Assembly (NCBI GenBank): GCA_964247055.1
Contig: OZ176053.1
Span: 12,400,001 to 12,464,000 of the forward strand
Source: Paragordius varius
Taxonomy: Eukaryota > Nematomorpha
Length of the DNA: 64,000 nucleotides
Reading direction: 5' to 3'
Below the pieces are notes generated by a model. It ran no database searches. It had not been told where the DNA came from and saw only the letters and a program-made list of their open reading frames with translations. A program made the position numbers and the translations under genes. This document shows, piece by piece, positions 37,381 to 57,651 of the stretch; the first letter of the stretch is position 1, and each line of letters opens with the position of its first letter.

Positions 37381-38773
37381 TAAATTATAAATTTAATAAT
37401 AATTTATTCAGAACTACATCTATTGTTTTATAATTAATTGTTCAGGATTGATGTTATCCTTAATTTTTTAGTAAAGTATTCTTAAGGTAATAATTATCAT
37501 TCTCTCAAATTTTTATAGACGAAAGAAGTAAAGATAGGTAAACTCAATTTGAAGATATAGCTTCTTGATTATAAAGCTATGAACACCTACTATATTTTTC
37601 CAAATTTTTCCAGCGCAATAAAGAAAAAGTTAAATTAACTGTTATCTCATGGTGGGAATACAGTCACCTGATTGAAATATAATTATTTATTGATTATGCC
37701 CATTTTCAATAGGAACTGTCGATTTTTTAAGCGAAAAATGCGCCTCGCCAAGCCATTTGAGTTTGGGCACCCCTCGTACTAAACGTTAATAGAGCAGTTT
37801 TGGGGAACGGCATTATCTGTACAAGGTGGTGCTTAGTTTTTAAACAATATTATATGTAAGGCTAAAAGATATGGCACACGCGATAAATGCAGACATGTTA
37901 AAAGTCTTTAATTTACAACCTATTTCAAAAAATTATCTCAATATTTCTATGTTTAATTTTTTTTGAGAATTTTTTAGTAGCTTATGACGAGAAGGGCACC
38001 GTTTGTGGGTACCCACCAATAAATAAAGACATACATTTTTCTGGATAATTTCTTTTAAAAGTCTACTTATTGTACCGATTAGATGTTTATTACACATGCG
38101 GCGGGAGCGGCGAAATCTCGATTTCAAGCAAATTTTTTGTACAAACGGTACTTGGATTACCCAAACTCTTTGAATAAACGACCATTTTGCAACGGTTTTA
38201 TTGGCTGTCGGCAAGAACCCAAGAAAGATGGTCATTACTTTTGGTTTTCAATCCCTTCCAGTCTTGTTCGTTCTAAAAAGCTTTATTCTTCTAACATGAT
38301 AGGTTTTTAGCTTTTATCTTGTTACCATATATGTTTATTCAATTAAAATTCAAATTAAGTGCACAATAATTATCGTATTTTTTTATCTTTTTTTTTTCAA
38401 AAATAATCAAAGCACTTTATATCTATAATTTTTATTTGTGTTCATCGTTGTAATTTTATGTGGCTTCTCCTTCCCATATATAAATTTGTCATATCGAAAA
38501 TTATCATTGCATAAATATGGCTGCTCTGTTTTGTAATAGATTTTGGCAATAAAATTTTTAATTAATTCATATGTTTGTTTAACAGGCAATGAAAACTATA
38601 AAATTGGACGAGATAAAATACCATCGGCATACTATGATAATGAGGACGAGAATTTGATTCAAGGACCACTTCAAACAAATAATTTAGGGGCCGACTCCAA
38701 TAGAGTCTTTATTAATTATAAGGACAAGAGGCCCTTTTGTAACGCATTCTCGGGCTGTAAAAATATCAAATAA
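37150..38773 (+). CDS. CCAP-like neuropeptide precursor with two peptide copies
   Basis: A predicted secreted prohormone, 152 residues from the Met at 37165 (an in-frame Met lies at 37150). Exons: 37165-37215, 38083-38302, 38586-38773, with phases 0 and 1 matching. The signal sequence is split by the first intron (MKKFGIATTILTILLSK then MFITHAAGA). Two copies of a crustacean-cardioactive-peptide-type sequence follow, each after a Lys-Arg site: PFCNGFIGC in exon 2 and PFCNAFSGC in exon 3 (arthropod CCAP is PFCNAFTGC-amide, with a disulfide between its cysteines). Another KR site precedes YLDYPNSLN. Neither copy has the glycine needed for amidation: they are followed by RQEP and KNIK-stop. CCAP acts through a G-protein-coupled receptor on muscle, heart and moulting-type behaviours in protostomes. 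Exon 2 could alternatively end at its own stop (38308-38310) if the second intron is retained. Confidence 0.8.
37275..37789. mobile_element. Possible degenerate hAT-like element in the CCAP intron
   Basis: The left tip CAGGGCTGTCGAACATTCGG and, at the right, TTTGGGCACCCCTCG (inverse CGAGGGGTGCCCAAA) look like eroded hAT termini. The flanks share TACTAA but not a full octamer. It contains a TA microsatellite near 37352-37374. Tentative. Confidence 0.3.
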
Positions 38774-41700
38774 AATTAGTTTTAGTTCTTATCAAATACT
38801 CGCTTTCAATGCAAAATTATATGATATTTATCGATTAAAAGCTTATGTCATGCCTAAAATTTGTTTATAATCAATATTATTTGTATAATAAATTTTAATT
38901 TTTGTTAAAATAAATTTAAACATGTCATTGTAGAATATATTCATTTTCGACACGTAAATAGTATAAAATATGTGGAAATTTATTTAAAAACGTGTCATAT
39001 AAAAAATTATAAAAATTGAGTACGGTTTCGGAAACTATAATAAAGGATGTCCATCCTCAGCGTTAAAAAATATATGAATGGATGTGGGAGACAATGGTTG
39101 TTCTTTATATAATTTTGACAATGTTTATTGTTGTTTTCATATTAAAATAATAAGTTAAAACCCTTTGTCACTGAGAATGGTTGAAACCATATCGAACAAA
39201 CAATTTATTAAATTTACAAGACATAAGGTACTAAAACTAATGGAAAAAAAACCAACAAACACAAAAATATTATAATTAGGAACACAACTTTGAGTTGAAA
39301 GCAAAATAGTCCATAATATATGGAAAGTCATTCTTGATGATTGATTCCATATAAACTCTGGATTTCCTAAAAAATGTAAAATTTTTGTGGACCGCAGAAA
39401 TATTTTGGAGGGCGGCATTCGGCCCGCAGACCACGTGTCCCACCCCTGATTTAGAAGATATATCATTCAAACTCGAGCCTAAAATAAATGAAAATAAAAA
39501 TTTATAAAATAACCCGCGAAGATATCTGTGTTGGACACCCCTGCATTGGACCAAGCTTTGTAACATTTACATTCTATCATAATTGAACTCAACACATATA
39601 TTAAATGCTATATTTGATAATTTTATTTATAAATCATAGCATTACTTTTTTTCAAGTTGAGCGTTTTAGCAAAACTTATAAAACTATCTGGCTTCAAAAA
39701 GTGATAATTTAGTTTTATTTTATTTTTTGATAAACACATCTAAGACATATGTTATAAGGAAAAATTTAAAATCGCCCTGGGTCATTAGCATAGTTAGGGA
39801 TTATCGTTAAAATGACATAGCTGTAGCATAGAAATGAAAGGTTATAATATGTGTGCATATCAATCGTACTATGGAAATTGAAAATTTTGGTGAAACATTG
39901 GACCAAAACCATCAAATTATGAGAATGTTAACAAATAGTTACATGGTTTCATCCGTTATAATACTTCCTAATAGTCCACGAAATACACCTATAATTATAG
40001 CAGTTTGTCGCATTCAAGTTATGTAATGCAAAACATCATACATTGTTGACAGAAACCAGATTTTCTAAAATTAAACTTATTCATGTGGATTTGATACATT
40101 GTATATCTTCCTCGTATTATTGGGAATATATGGCGGAGTAACGTGTGATAATGTTTGCTTTTTAGGCATGTAGTTTACTGTTTATTTATTGATCCTTAAA
40201 TTTGCATAAAAAACAAAAATCAGATCGACTTTGCATAAGATACCCGTTAATAGGGTTTAATTACCCATTTTTTAAAGGCGCGGAGATATAGTATACTATG
40301 ATATGAAATAGGCTAAAAATAAACAAAATATAAAGGCGCTGTTTTAATATCTGTATATATATATTGTGCAAATCAGGGCGTATAAAACAGATCCTGATGA
40401 TTATATAATAATATATATATATATTTATATATATATGCATATTTTGATATATTATCAGGATTATCATGGTGTTTTTGGTTTTGGGTTTTAAAAATAATTA
40501 AAGAAGCTTCTTTTGTATTAACTGTTCCATATTGAATATCTATGCTAAATATTTTTTTCATAAGGGCTAATTTCTTCATTCAGAAATATCATTAATTTGT
40601 GATATGGCGTAGGCTCCGAAAGTCTCCAATTGATCCCTTCTTAAATGGATTAGTTTTCTTAATATCAAAATGCAATAATGCCGATAATTTCGCTATATAT
40701 TATTTAATATATACTATTATGGAATGAAAAAAATATTTTAGATGAATCATAAATTTTAGCAAAATTTTGAAAACCGTATTTTATGAGTTTTGAAGAGTGA
40801 AAACGGCTGTAAAACACTTAAAGAATTTTTAAAGTCACTTTCTATTACAAATGAAAACAAATTTTAAAACATTTGTTCGTCGTCAATAAGTTTAATAAAA
40901 ATTTATTCACAAAATATCTGCTTATTATTTAGGACGAACAAACGTTTTTATTAAAATTCTGAGGCGATGTGAATGTTGATCCTATCGAATTTTATAGAAC
41001 AAAGTTTTTATAATTATTCCGGTGTATTTTTTCGTTTTTATCGCTTCAAAAACATAAAAAAATCAAAATTTTGTTAAAAATTATTTTGAACAAAGTATGT
41101 ATTTTGAAAAATATTTTTTATTTTATAAGAGCATATATTAAACATCGTGCGGCATTTTCAGACATTTGGAGCTAACATCTGGGAATACATTTTTTAAAAA
41201 TATTGTTTTATTTTTAAATTGATGTATTACAATGATATTTCAATGATTGAAGCATTACGCTGCCAAAAAAACTTTTATCATTATCTGCGCAAATTTGGCA
41301 ATTTTTCAATATGATGCAACAACCACAAAAGTAAAATATTATTTAAAATACTCGCATGGTCTAACAAAAGCAAGAGTATCCTGGTGCTTTTTGAAAAATA
41401 TATATCTCATCAGGATGATCCTTTGAGTGTACTAAAATATGCGGTGAGCCCTAAATTGGGGACTCTAAAAACATATTGATTTGATAGGAAAATATATCAG
41501 GATTATCATGTGGCTTTTGGTTTTACACCTAACTTATAATTAACAGATATTATCACTTTTGTGTTAACTGTTCCATATCTGAAAATGGAAAAATTTGAGC
41601 ACATAAATAAAAAATTTTGGTGAAAGTAAAATGCTTATTCTAAAAACATCACTCAAATACATAATGAACAACTAATATAAAGGAAAACAGTTTTTTTAAA

Positions 41701-41904
41701 AAATTATTAGCCTGAAGTCCCAAATTTTTTGTCCTTCTCAAATGGGCTAGTTTTCTTATAGTTGATGCAGTGCTGAGATTTTCCGATAATTTTTTATACT
41801 GAATTATGGAATAAAATAACATTTAATAAAAACCTATACTTAGTTTTTAAAAATTTAAATATTATCAAAGTTATGCTGAAGCGAACTTCATACATTTTGA
41901 GGCA
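38774..41904. other. Intergenic region with hAT ends and a duplicated block
   Basis: No gene is supported. Two hAT-type right ends occur close together: near 39415-39449 (inverse CAGGGGTGGGACACGTGGTC) and near 39530-39543 (inverse CAGGGGTGTCCAACACAG). A block of roughly 330-360 bp at about 40440-40770 recurs in direct orientation at about 41490-41850. A TA-rich microsatellite lies near 40405-40436. Confidence 0.5.
40440..41850. repeat. Direct repeat, two copies about 1.05 kb apart
   Basis: Shared segments in the same order: TATCAGGATTATCATG with TTTTTGGTTTT; TTAACTGTTCCATAT; a run with TTAGTTTTCTTA; CCGATAATTT; and a final ATTATGGAAT. The copies are strongly diverged with length differences. 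A third partial relative occurs near 49850-49960 in the ClpX intron. Origin unknown. Confidence 0.5.
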
Positions 41905-44727
41905 TGATGTTGTTGTTATTTGCTAAAGTCGATTCCGACTAATTGCAACATTGAAAATAAAGCTTCTCCATTCATTGCGATTTCCGGTTTTGGTGTTTAG
42001 GTCGGATAATGATTGGTTGGTTTCTTTAAGGATGTTATCCATCCAACGAGTTCGTCTTCTCCCTCTTTTTCGGGCACCACTCACTTTCCCCAGCATCAGT
42101 GATTTTTCAAGTGAGCTGGATCTCATGATGTGCCCGAAGAAGGAGAGTTTTTGCCGTGTTAAGCTGCCAAGAAGTGACATTTCTGGGTTAATTTTATTTA
42201 GAGGTGTTTGAAACTTTGTCTGTCCATTTTGTTTGAAGAAGTTTCCTCCAAACCCATAATTCGAAAGAGTTTATTAGACGTTCATCATATTTTTTTAGTG
42301 TCCAGCTTTCCCCCCCATACATGAATGTGGGGAAAACTGTAGCTTTGATTAATCTGATTTTGGTTTGTAGTTTAATGTCATGTGACATCCAAATCCTGTT
42401 ATATTTAAAAGTTACTGCTTTAGCAATAGCAATTCTTCGCTTTTCAGGCGTAGAGTTGTTCTCATTATTAATAATGATACCTAAGTACGTGTAGCTGCTA
42501 ACTGTTTCGATCTGGTTGCCGTTGAGGATTATTGGATTGGTTTGAGCCGGATTTATTTGCATGACTTTTGTTTTTTGAAATTGATATTTAATCCAAATTT
42601 ATTGCATTCAGTTGTAAACACTTGCAAGGCTTGCGATAATGTGTCTACACTGTCTGCGAATAAGACTGTGTCATCCGCGTAGTGAACGGATGTAAGTAGG
42701 TTCCCACCTACGTTGATGCCGTAAGTTTGTGTGATATTTCTTATAATGCACACCAGGTATGCGTTAAAAAGAATTGGTGATAAAACGCATCCTTGACGGA
42801 GGCCGACTTGTACCATACAAGTGTCAGATATACCGTATGGTGTAGATACTACAGCCATGGAATTTGAATAAATTGAAAATATGATGTTGATTAAATGTGT
42901 TGACACTCCGAGTTGTTTTAGAGCTTTCCGTAGTTTATTGTGCTGGATGGAATCAAATGCTTTGGAAAAATCGATAAAGCACATATGCATTTCTTTGTTA
43001 AATTCAATGTGTTTCTCGATTATCCACCTCATGTTACATATGATATCTCGGCATCCTCTACCTTTTCGAAAACCAGCCTGAATCGTGGATATCTCGGGGT
43101 CAAGAATGGAATTTAGACGAAACTGTATTATTTTTAGAAAAACTTTGGACACCTGGTTTATGAGCGCTATGGTGCGATAGTTGTCACACAGTTCTGGGTT
43201 ACCCTTTTTTAAAATCGGAATCATAATGGATGTACACCAATCCTCAAGAATTTTTTCCATCTCAAATATGGTTTGAAATAATTTGGTGAGTATATCGATT
43301 GGAATGTATTTTATTATTTCAGTAGGGATGTCTTTGTGGCCCTCTGATTCACCGGTGCTAGAGTGTTTTATAGCGAGTTCCACTTCTTCTTTCATAATAG
43401 GTGGTTCTTTTTGTTGAGTAAGTTCGTTAATAGTTGGGGGGTTATTTACATTGTATAGTTTGTTTATTAGTTTGTGCCATAGTTTGCGAATTTCGTCTTT
43501 TTCGGTGACGGTTGAGTTGTTGTCGTTTCTCATAGGTCCCTTATAAAAAACTTTTTTGTGTGGAATAATATTGTTTGCATGGGCAAAGAGGTTTTGGTTA
43601 TTTTTGGCGTCTGTTTCTAATTTTTCACATAGTTGGTCATAATACTTATTTGTGTCCTCTCTTGCACTCTTCTGAAATTCACTGTTTAGTTGTTTGTATT
43701 CCTCCCATTTGCATTTGATTTTGGATTCTCTACGTTTTTCTGCGATCTCGAGACTTTTGGTTGACAATTTTATTTTTTGTTTATTGCGTTTGAGAGGCCG
43801 AATGAATTCGTCGGGCAGATTGTATATATATCGTTCCAAAAGAAGTTTATATCCTGATAGTATGATCAAGACAATCGAAACGAGTTGATAAAGCGGTGCT
43901 AAACTTGTCGTCGATTGTATCATAATCTAATCTTGTTCTTGTGGGTTTGGATGTTATAGGAAGTTGTAATTTAATTCGGAGTTTGGCGATCAATTGGTTG
44001 TGGTCGCTGTAGCAATCCGATCCTGGTAGGCATTTGACATTTTGAAATGAACTTTTGTATTTTACCATACCTAATATGAAGTCAATCTGGTACGGTATCT
44101 TTGACACGGGGAACGCCATGTGTATAGACGTCTATTGGGTTGTTTAAAAAAGCTGTTTGCGACGAAGAAACGATGGTTAGCACAAAATTCAATCAATCTG
44201 TCTCCTCTCTCGTTTTTTATGCCCAAGCCCATGCCGCCCGTCATAGGAGGTGTTTTGTCTGTTCCGATAATTGAGTTAAAATCGCCTAAGATAAATATGA
44301 TATCCTTTTTTGAAATTTGGGAAATCGCCAAGTCGAGATCGCTATAAAATTTTTCACAGTCGTCATCGCTGTAAGAGGAGGTAGGTGCGTAAATTTTAAG
44401 GATAATAATGGGTTGAGGTGTTGTTTGTATGCGGATTGCGATAATACGATCATTGATAGGATTAAAAATGTCCGATAAGTTAGCTAGTTTTTTGTTCATT
44501 ATTATGCCGACACCTTTGTATTTTGACGCGTCGTGGCCGGAATAATACAAAATATGATTGTCAAATTCTAAGGTTCCGGTAGAGGGGATGTGTGATTCTG
44601 AAATTCCTAGTATGTCAATTTTATGCTTAGTCATTTCGTTAACGACAATATCTAGTTTGTGGTTTTTGTAGGATCCGCGTAAGTTCCATGTGGCGATGCG
44701 GATGCTGAGATTACGTGATTTCAACAC
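41905..44727 (-). mobile_element. RTE-like LINE, broken copy
   Basis: A non-LTR retrotransposon on the minus strand carrying an AP-type endonuclease and reverse transcriptase. Endonuclease (44727 to about 43960): IRIATWNLRGSYK, ILGISESH, YKGVGIIMNK, IFILGDFNSIIG, QIDFILG and SDHNQLIAKL. Reverse transcriptase (about 43920 to 42560): NYRTIALINQVSKVF, GFRKGRGCRDII, FIDFSKAFDSI (motif A), LRQGCVLSPILFNAYL (motif B), YADDTVLFADS (motif C). Then SYTYLGIIINNE, YGGESWTLKKYDERL and a basic GRRRTRWMDNI tail. The gene is spread over five overlapping frames (44071-44727, 43847-44119, 42553-43923, 42194-42562, 41923-42180), so at least four frameshifts have occurred. The absence of ORF1 and RNase H and the endonuclease wording fit the RTE clade. 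The 3' end has short AAC repeats near 41910. Confidence 0.88.
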
Positions 44728-46959
44728 TAGCAGAATGTCCTTCGAATGGGAGAATGTGAATAGGAAATATGTTATGGATATGTAAGGAATAGGATCTAAA
44801 TATTTCTAATATTCGGAGAAGGTAAAAAAATCAATGTTTTTGGTAAAAAGATCGATAAGAGATGGGTAGGTATACCATACCTTTCCCACTCGATTAAAAG
44901 CATGTGTTTAGGCATGATATAGAAACGGTATATAAACTCTTTAAGAGAAAAATTTTCTATGTAATTTAATGATTCCGAACATCACCCCAGATTTTTGATT
45001 ACCTTCGTATTTAAAATCCATGAATCGAAAAGCAAAGAATCTTTAAATTAAAATTTGAGGTGATGGAAATATTCAGCATCAACGAATTATATAAAAAAGT
45101 GTTTATAAAATATCTAGTGTTTTAACCATGCTTCAAAATACAGTAAAATTCATCGATAGTTTGGTAAAAATAAAATTCTAAGCAAAATAACCATTTTTTT
45201 GTAAAAACATTTTGATGCCAAATTTAGCATATAATTAATTTTTCCCCGCCTTTTCTTTATTTCAAGAGAACTTGACTTTTTAAACAACCAAAAAATTTGA
45301 AACTTTTGGAGCTCCCATCTAAAAATTTGGAAATATGTTATATTATGAGGCCTTTTCCCGCCTACTTTTAATTAAATCTTAACTTTTGGGAATGTTTTAT
45401 ATCCTAGAGCATTTCAAAGTATGAATATTATTGAAAGTATATAAGCTTTTAAGCCTAATTAAATACTTTCTCGAGTCTTTTAGATGCATTATACAAATAT
45501 AATTATATAAAAAATAGAAAATTTGAAAAAAACTCACTCACATCTTTTTGCCGCCATTTTTTTATAAATTTTTTAATGGATATAAAACATTCATTTTAGT
45601 CCTTCGATACAAATTAGGGTAGTTAAATACCACGCTTGTTTAAAATTAAATATTCAAAAATTATTTAATAAATTAAACATTGCACTTATATAACATTTAA
45701 TCAACCAAAATATAATTTAAAAATACTTGATATCATTTCACAGGTAAAACTCAGAGCTAATTTAACCATTATAACATATGTTAATAATGAAAATAACTTA
45801 TTCTTTTCATATCAAATTTTAATAAAAAAGTAAACTTAATTTTAAATTTTTAAAACACGATATTTTGCGAATAGTAAAATAAAAATGGTGTCCAAATAGT
45901 TTGATACGGAACTTTGTATCCAAAATTATTTATTTATATATTTTGGCTTATTTATATAATTTTTTAGTAGAGAAGTAGTAACCGTTACTTTCAGTATTTT
46001 AAATATTTTAACTTCAACATTATCTGGGGTACTTAGATATCTAAATTTAAAATGAATTAATTGCTAATGAAACAAAAATATAAATGCCATTATTATAGTT
46101 AGAAAATGTAAATAATTAACTTTAAGAAGCTTCTAGACTACATTTACCAGCAAAAACTTGACATATTATTTGTTTATGTCGTTTTCATTCATGTTTTGGA
46201 GCTGTCCCAAATTGAGACTCTATAAGTCACAAAACCGTATATATGCTTATTTATCTGATACATGAGAACTATGGGTAATTATATTTAAGATAAAATAACT
46301 TTCTAAACTATAGTTTATTTACAAAATTGAGCTTATTTAAAAAAACCCAAAAATTTTAGGAAAAAATTAAAATATGAAGTCAGAGAAGTAAAGGTAAAAT
46401 TTAGGGCTAAAATTTTTTTAGCTCAACGAAAGAATTTTTAATTAAATTTGTAAAACACCAAAAGGCGCCAATCTATTTAACCTCGCCGGCAAAACTCTTA
46501 AACTGATTGAACATCGCTACAAACTTCGACTTTTATTTGACTTTAATTTGGCTTGATTGATATAAAATTGGCTACGTAAATTATTTAATAGCATCAAGAC
46601 TTAAAAACAGTGATAATTATTAATTTAAAGGTCTGCAAAAATTTTATGATCAAGGGCTAATATCGATTAAATTTTTATTTCAAAATAAATATGCAAAAAA
46701 TATTATAATAATTGGGGGCCATAAAAAACCATTGCTAGCTCCGCGATTTGAATACCATTGCTTTAAAAGGTATTTACTAAATGTATTTGTCAGTTATATT
46801 CGGATCGAAAATTGATTTTAATATTTTAAAACCTAATAAATTGGGCCAAAATTTATTACAAAAAAATCTCTAATAACTTTGAGAGATTTAAATCTTGACA
46901 ATCATATATTTTTGGATACCTACATTAACATATGTTTTTGGATTAAACTTAGCCAAGTC
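44728..46959. other. Intergenic region with one dispersed repeat copy
   Basis: No gene is supported. About 45600-46080 is a diverged copy of the palindrome-bounded repeat of 29.5-33.3 kb (same ATGGTGTCCAAATAGTTTGA-type block and GGGGTA-type boundaries). The remainder is AT-rich. The right end is the 5' flank of ClpX. Confidence 0.5.
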
Positions 46960-54446
<7,487 letters not shown>

Positions 54447-55569
54447 ATATATTTACTGCCTTTTTGATTTAATTTGACGCGCATATTCAATTTTATTCAA
54501 TGATACATCAAAACTTTAAAGAAGATATGATACAATGCGTAAATTAGGTTTATCATATGCGATTGAGACAAAAACTTAACACTAAATTTTGATTTTATTG
54601 CTACTTTTTGTGAATACGAAATATTCCATTCATTGTTGTATATATATATGTAATGTTAATCAATTATTTGCGCAATACAAATCATTCAAGCTCCCCCCTT
54701 CCCCCCACTCTTCTAATCTATTCACGCGAGATAATAAATATAAATAAATTTATTGGTTTTTTTATTTGATACATATAATAATAATTGGTTGTATAAATAT
54801 AATATTTTTCATGATTGATATAGGTATCTTGTATAGTTAATATAATTAATTTTTCCACTTTCAAATATAATTAAAAATTAAATAAAATAATATATGTAAT
54901 ATATATAATTATTGAGTAGTGAATTTCAGTACAAATGCCCAATTTTGTGCGTATTTTATGGAAGTTATTGCATGTTGAGTATGATGCCTATTCAAGTTTT
55001 GAAATGATGTACATAAGAGCTAAACCAATGAGTAGGTTTGTGAATTGTAACATATTTTCTCTGAATTAACATATGTGTAAACATATAAAGTATATGTTTA
55101 AATAGTTTAATAATATTTACAAATTTAATTTGATAAACACGTTAATCCTTTAACAGTGTATTTATCATAAATAATATCCATTTTAAAACCATATAATAAT
55201 ATTTTTGATTAATTAAAAAATATTTTATATAGATTTTTATACAATTAGCAACAATATTGCAATGTAAATATAAGTTTATATTCGGAAATACTTTTTCAAA
55301 AGTTAAAATTAGAATTTATTTTATATAGATATTTGTAAACGCAAACCCATTAGTTATCCAAAATCAATGTGTAAAATCTCTTTATATTATTTAAATTTAT
55401 AATATGTGTGGGATTAAAATTTTCGATAACCTAAAAAAATGCAAGCATTGATAATATTTTAAGAATCTTTTTATACAATATAGTAAAATATTTGGAATAA
55501 ATTAAAGAAAAAATAAAGTTTATAAAAAGTTTTTGGCGTAGAATTTCTTTTTCGAAACTTTTCGAACCA
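54447..55569. other. Convergent intergenic region between ClpX and SLC39
   Basis: 3' flanks of two convergent genes. A polyadenylation signal AATAAA for ClpX lies at 54733-54738, with further overlapping copies just downstream. A C-rich patch sits near 54692-54708. Otherwise AT-rich and featureless. Confidence 0.55.
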
Positions 55570-57569
55570 TCATTTGAAAATTTTTATTACATATAGCAAT
55601 AAATTAAATAAAAAATATCCAAAAAACCGTACCATGAACATCGGACTAAAAAGATATATTGTTAATATAGGCTATAATTATTTTGGTCAATTTGAAAAAC
55701 AATTTTTTAAAACGTGTTTTAATAACATATGTTAAAGAATAAAAAAATTATGAAACAATCTTTTTTCTGTTAGAAACTCTTTTGAAAACAAACATGGTCA
55801 TAAAATTATTAAATTTAATTTTAAACAATAAAAATTATACCTTTTCTGAGTGTTGCGCATAATAATTTCTGGAAGCAAACTTATGAGAACAATGTGAATA
55901 AAAGCGCCAGTAGTAAATGAAAGAATACGAAAACTAAGAGCATCTAAATGTTAGAAAATTAATAAAATATATTTATCAAGTTAATCACCCCAATAACGGT
56001 TTTATTCTCAATATTTTGAAAAAATCTTTCTAATTTTGGGTTTAATTAACTATTTTGCTTTTGTTTTATAGTGGTATTAAAAGGAAAATTTAATTTTAAT
56101 GAATATATATTAATACAAAAAAATTATATCAACTTTCGCCGCTATATAAATAGTTAAATTTGAAACTAATAATAAATATGTATAAATAATTGTATATAAA
56201 CAAATTAATTAACTTTGCTTAAATTTAACAAGAAATTTTTTTAATTTAATAAAATTTTAATGAATTTTGAAAGCTATGTAACATTGGATGGAAGAAAACT
56301 TTCTTGTTTAACATGCTGATACAAATATAATTATTTAGTAAGGATAAATTTTATTTTATTACCAATTTACAAAAAAACATGGACTTTTAAATAAAATAAT
56401 TATATGTAATAAATTAAATTTATTTAATACCTAAAAAATTGGTCATATAAAATGGAAGCAGGCCAACACATGCCCCAACCAGTGACCCGAGTGAGGTAAA
56501 AACCTATTTAAAGATGTAAAAGAAAAATCTAAATAGATAAAACGTAATATTATTGGAAAGTCATCGATTTTTTAAAAAAGGACAAGCATAATTTTGAAAC
56601 CAAAATTATTTTAAAATACATTTATTGTTTTTAGGTTGCGAAATAAGGAATATAGATGTAATTTGGTAACGATGTTATATATTTAAATATGAAATATCGA
56701 AAAAATTAAGATTAATAGGGCCTTTTAAAAATCATTGGGCTAAATGTTTTATGTTTTGTCTTTAATACTTAAATAATAAAAATTAAGAAATACTTGTGCT
56801 TTAATGGCGGATGAAGTCGAAAACCCAGAATGTAACAAAATGGCGAAATCGCCAAACTCATGAGGGATTTCATGAAGAAATATTGCACATGAAATTAAAA
56901 CTCCTGTCTGTAAAAGGTAAACTTTATAAAAAAAACCTTTGTTTTCGAATTATAAGTGGTGGCAATTGCCATGCCATGAGTAAAATTATCTAAAAGATTT
57001 GCTAATAAATTTAGATAACCGGTAGCCTACATAAAAATGATGAATAAATACTTGTTTATGAGAAATAATCATTTTCGATTTCTTCTCTTGAATGGGCTCT
57101 TTATCAATGATTCCCAATAAAATAAATGTTTTATGTATCTTAAATTAAAAAAAATATTATACTAGTGTGGTCTGAGTAAGAGTAGATTTAATTAAAACGT
57201 TGAATATTTTTTCTAATGAATAAAAGAGTATGATCCCTGTGATTAACCATATTTCAGGCTGATTAAAAAAAGATTCATGATTAGAACCTATAATAAGAAA
57301 AATAATATACCAAAAATTGCATGCTTAGTCTTATATAAATAATGTTCTTTCCAGACTTCAGGGAACAAATGGAAAAATATATCGCCCATCAAACAGCCTA
57401 TGGCAAAACTTAATAGCCGATTTATAAACATAGGTGATTCTAATTATTATATAATTATACCAAATATTTTGCTTGCATAATTTCGTTTTGAATACAGGAT
57501 TAATAGTGGTAATAATCCAACTAATCCTACCATGATCGTAGAAAAGAAGATTAAAAATAAATTTTTCAT
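55570..57569 (-). CDS. ZIP-family zinc transporter (SLC39A13/A7-like)
   Basis: A multi-span membrane transporter of the ZIP family, which moves Zn2+ into the cytosol, often from Golgi or ER vesicles for the ZIP7/13 group. Exons (minus): 57461-57569, 57311-57439, 57163-57287, 57052-57138, 56937-57026, 56794-56907, 56431-56503, 55841-55943, 55757-55778, 55570-55671; 317 residues, all phases consistent. Landmarks: MVGLVGLLPLLIL (TM1), RLLSFAIGCLMGDIFFHLFP (TM2), EIWLITGIILFYSLEKIF (TM3), GYLNLLANLLDNFTHGMAIA (TM4 metal site), FLHEIPHEFGDFAILLHSGF (TM5, HEIPHE), LGSLVGACVGLLPF and FTTGAFIHIVLISLLPEI. Introns one to five are 21, 23, 24, 25 and 29 nt. The last two exons (22 and 102 nt) rest only on frame and a hydrophobic tail and are less certain. 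The start Met follows an AG, so an upstream signal-peptide exon is possible. Confidence 0.88.
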
Positions 57570-57651
57570 CTAAAAAATTTGTAAGCATATATAAATCTTT
57601 CACATCATTAAAACATAAGTTAAAAATTTGACTTCGAATAAACCTCTAAAA

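Noticed and set aside
39155-39566. Two overlapping minus-strand frames near hAT ends as genes
   Set aside because: They translate hAT-type subterminal sequence and flanks, with no domain or splice support.
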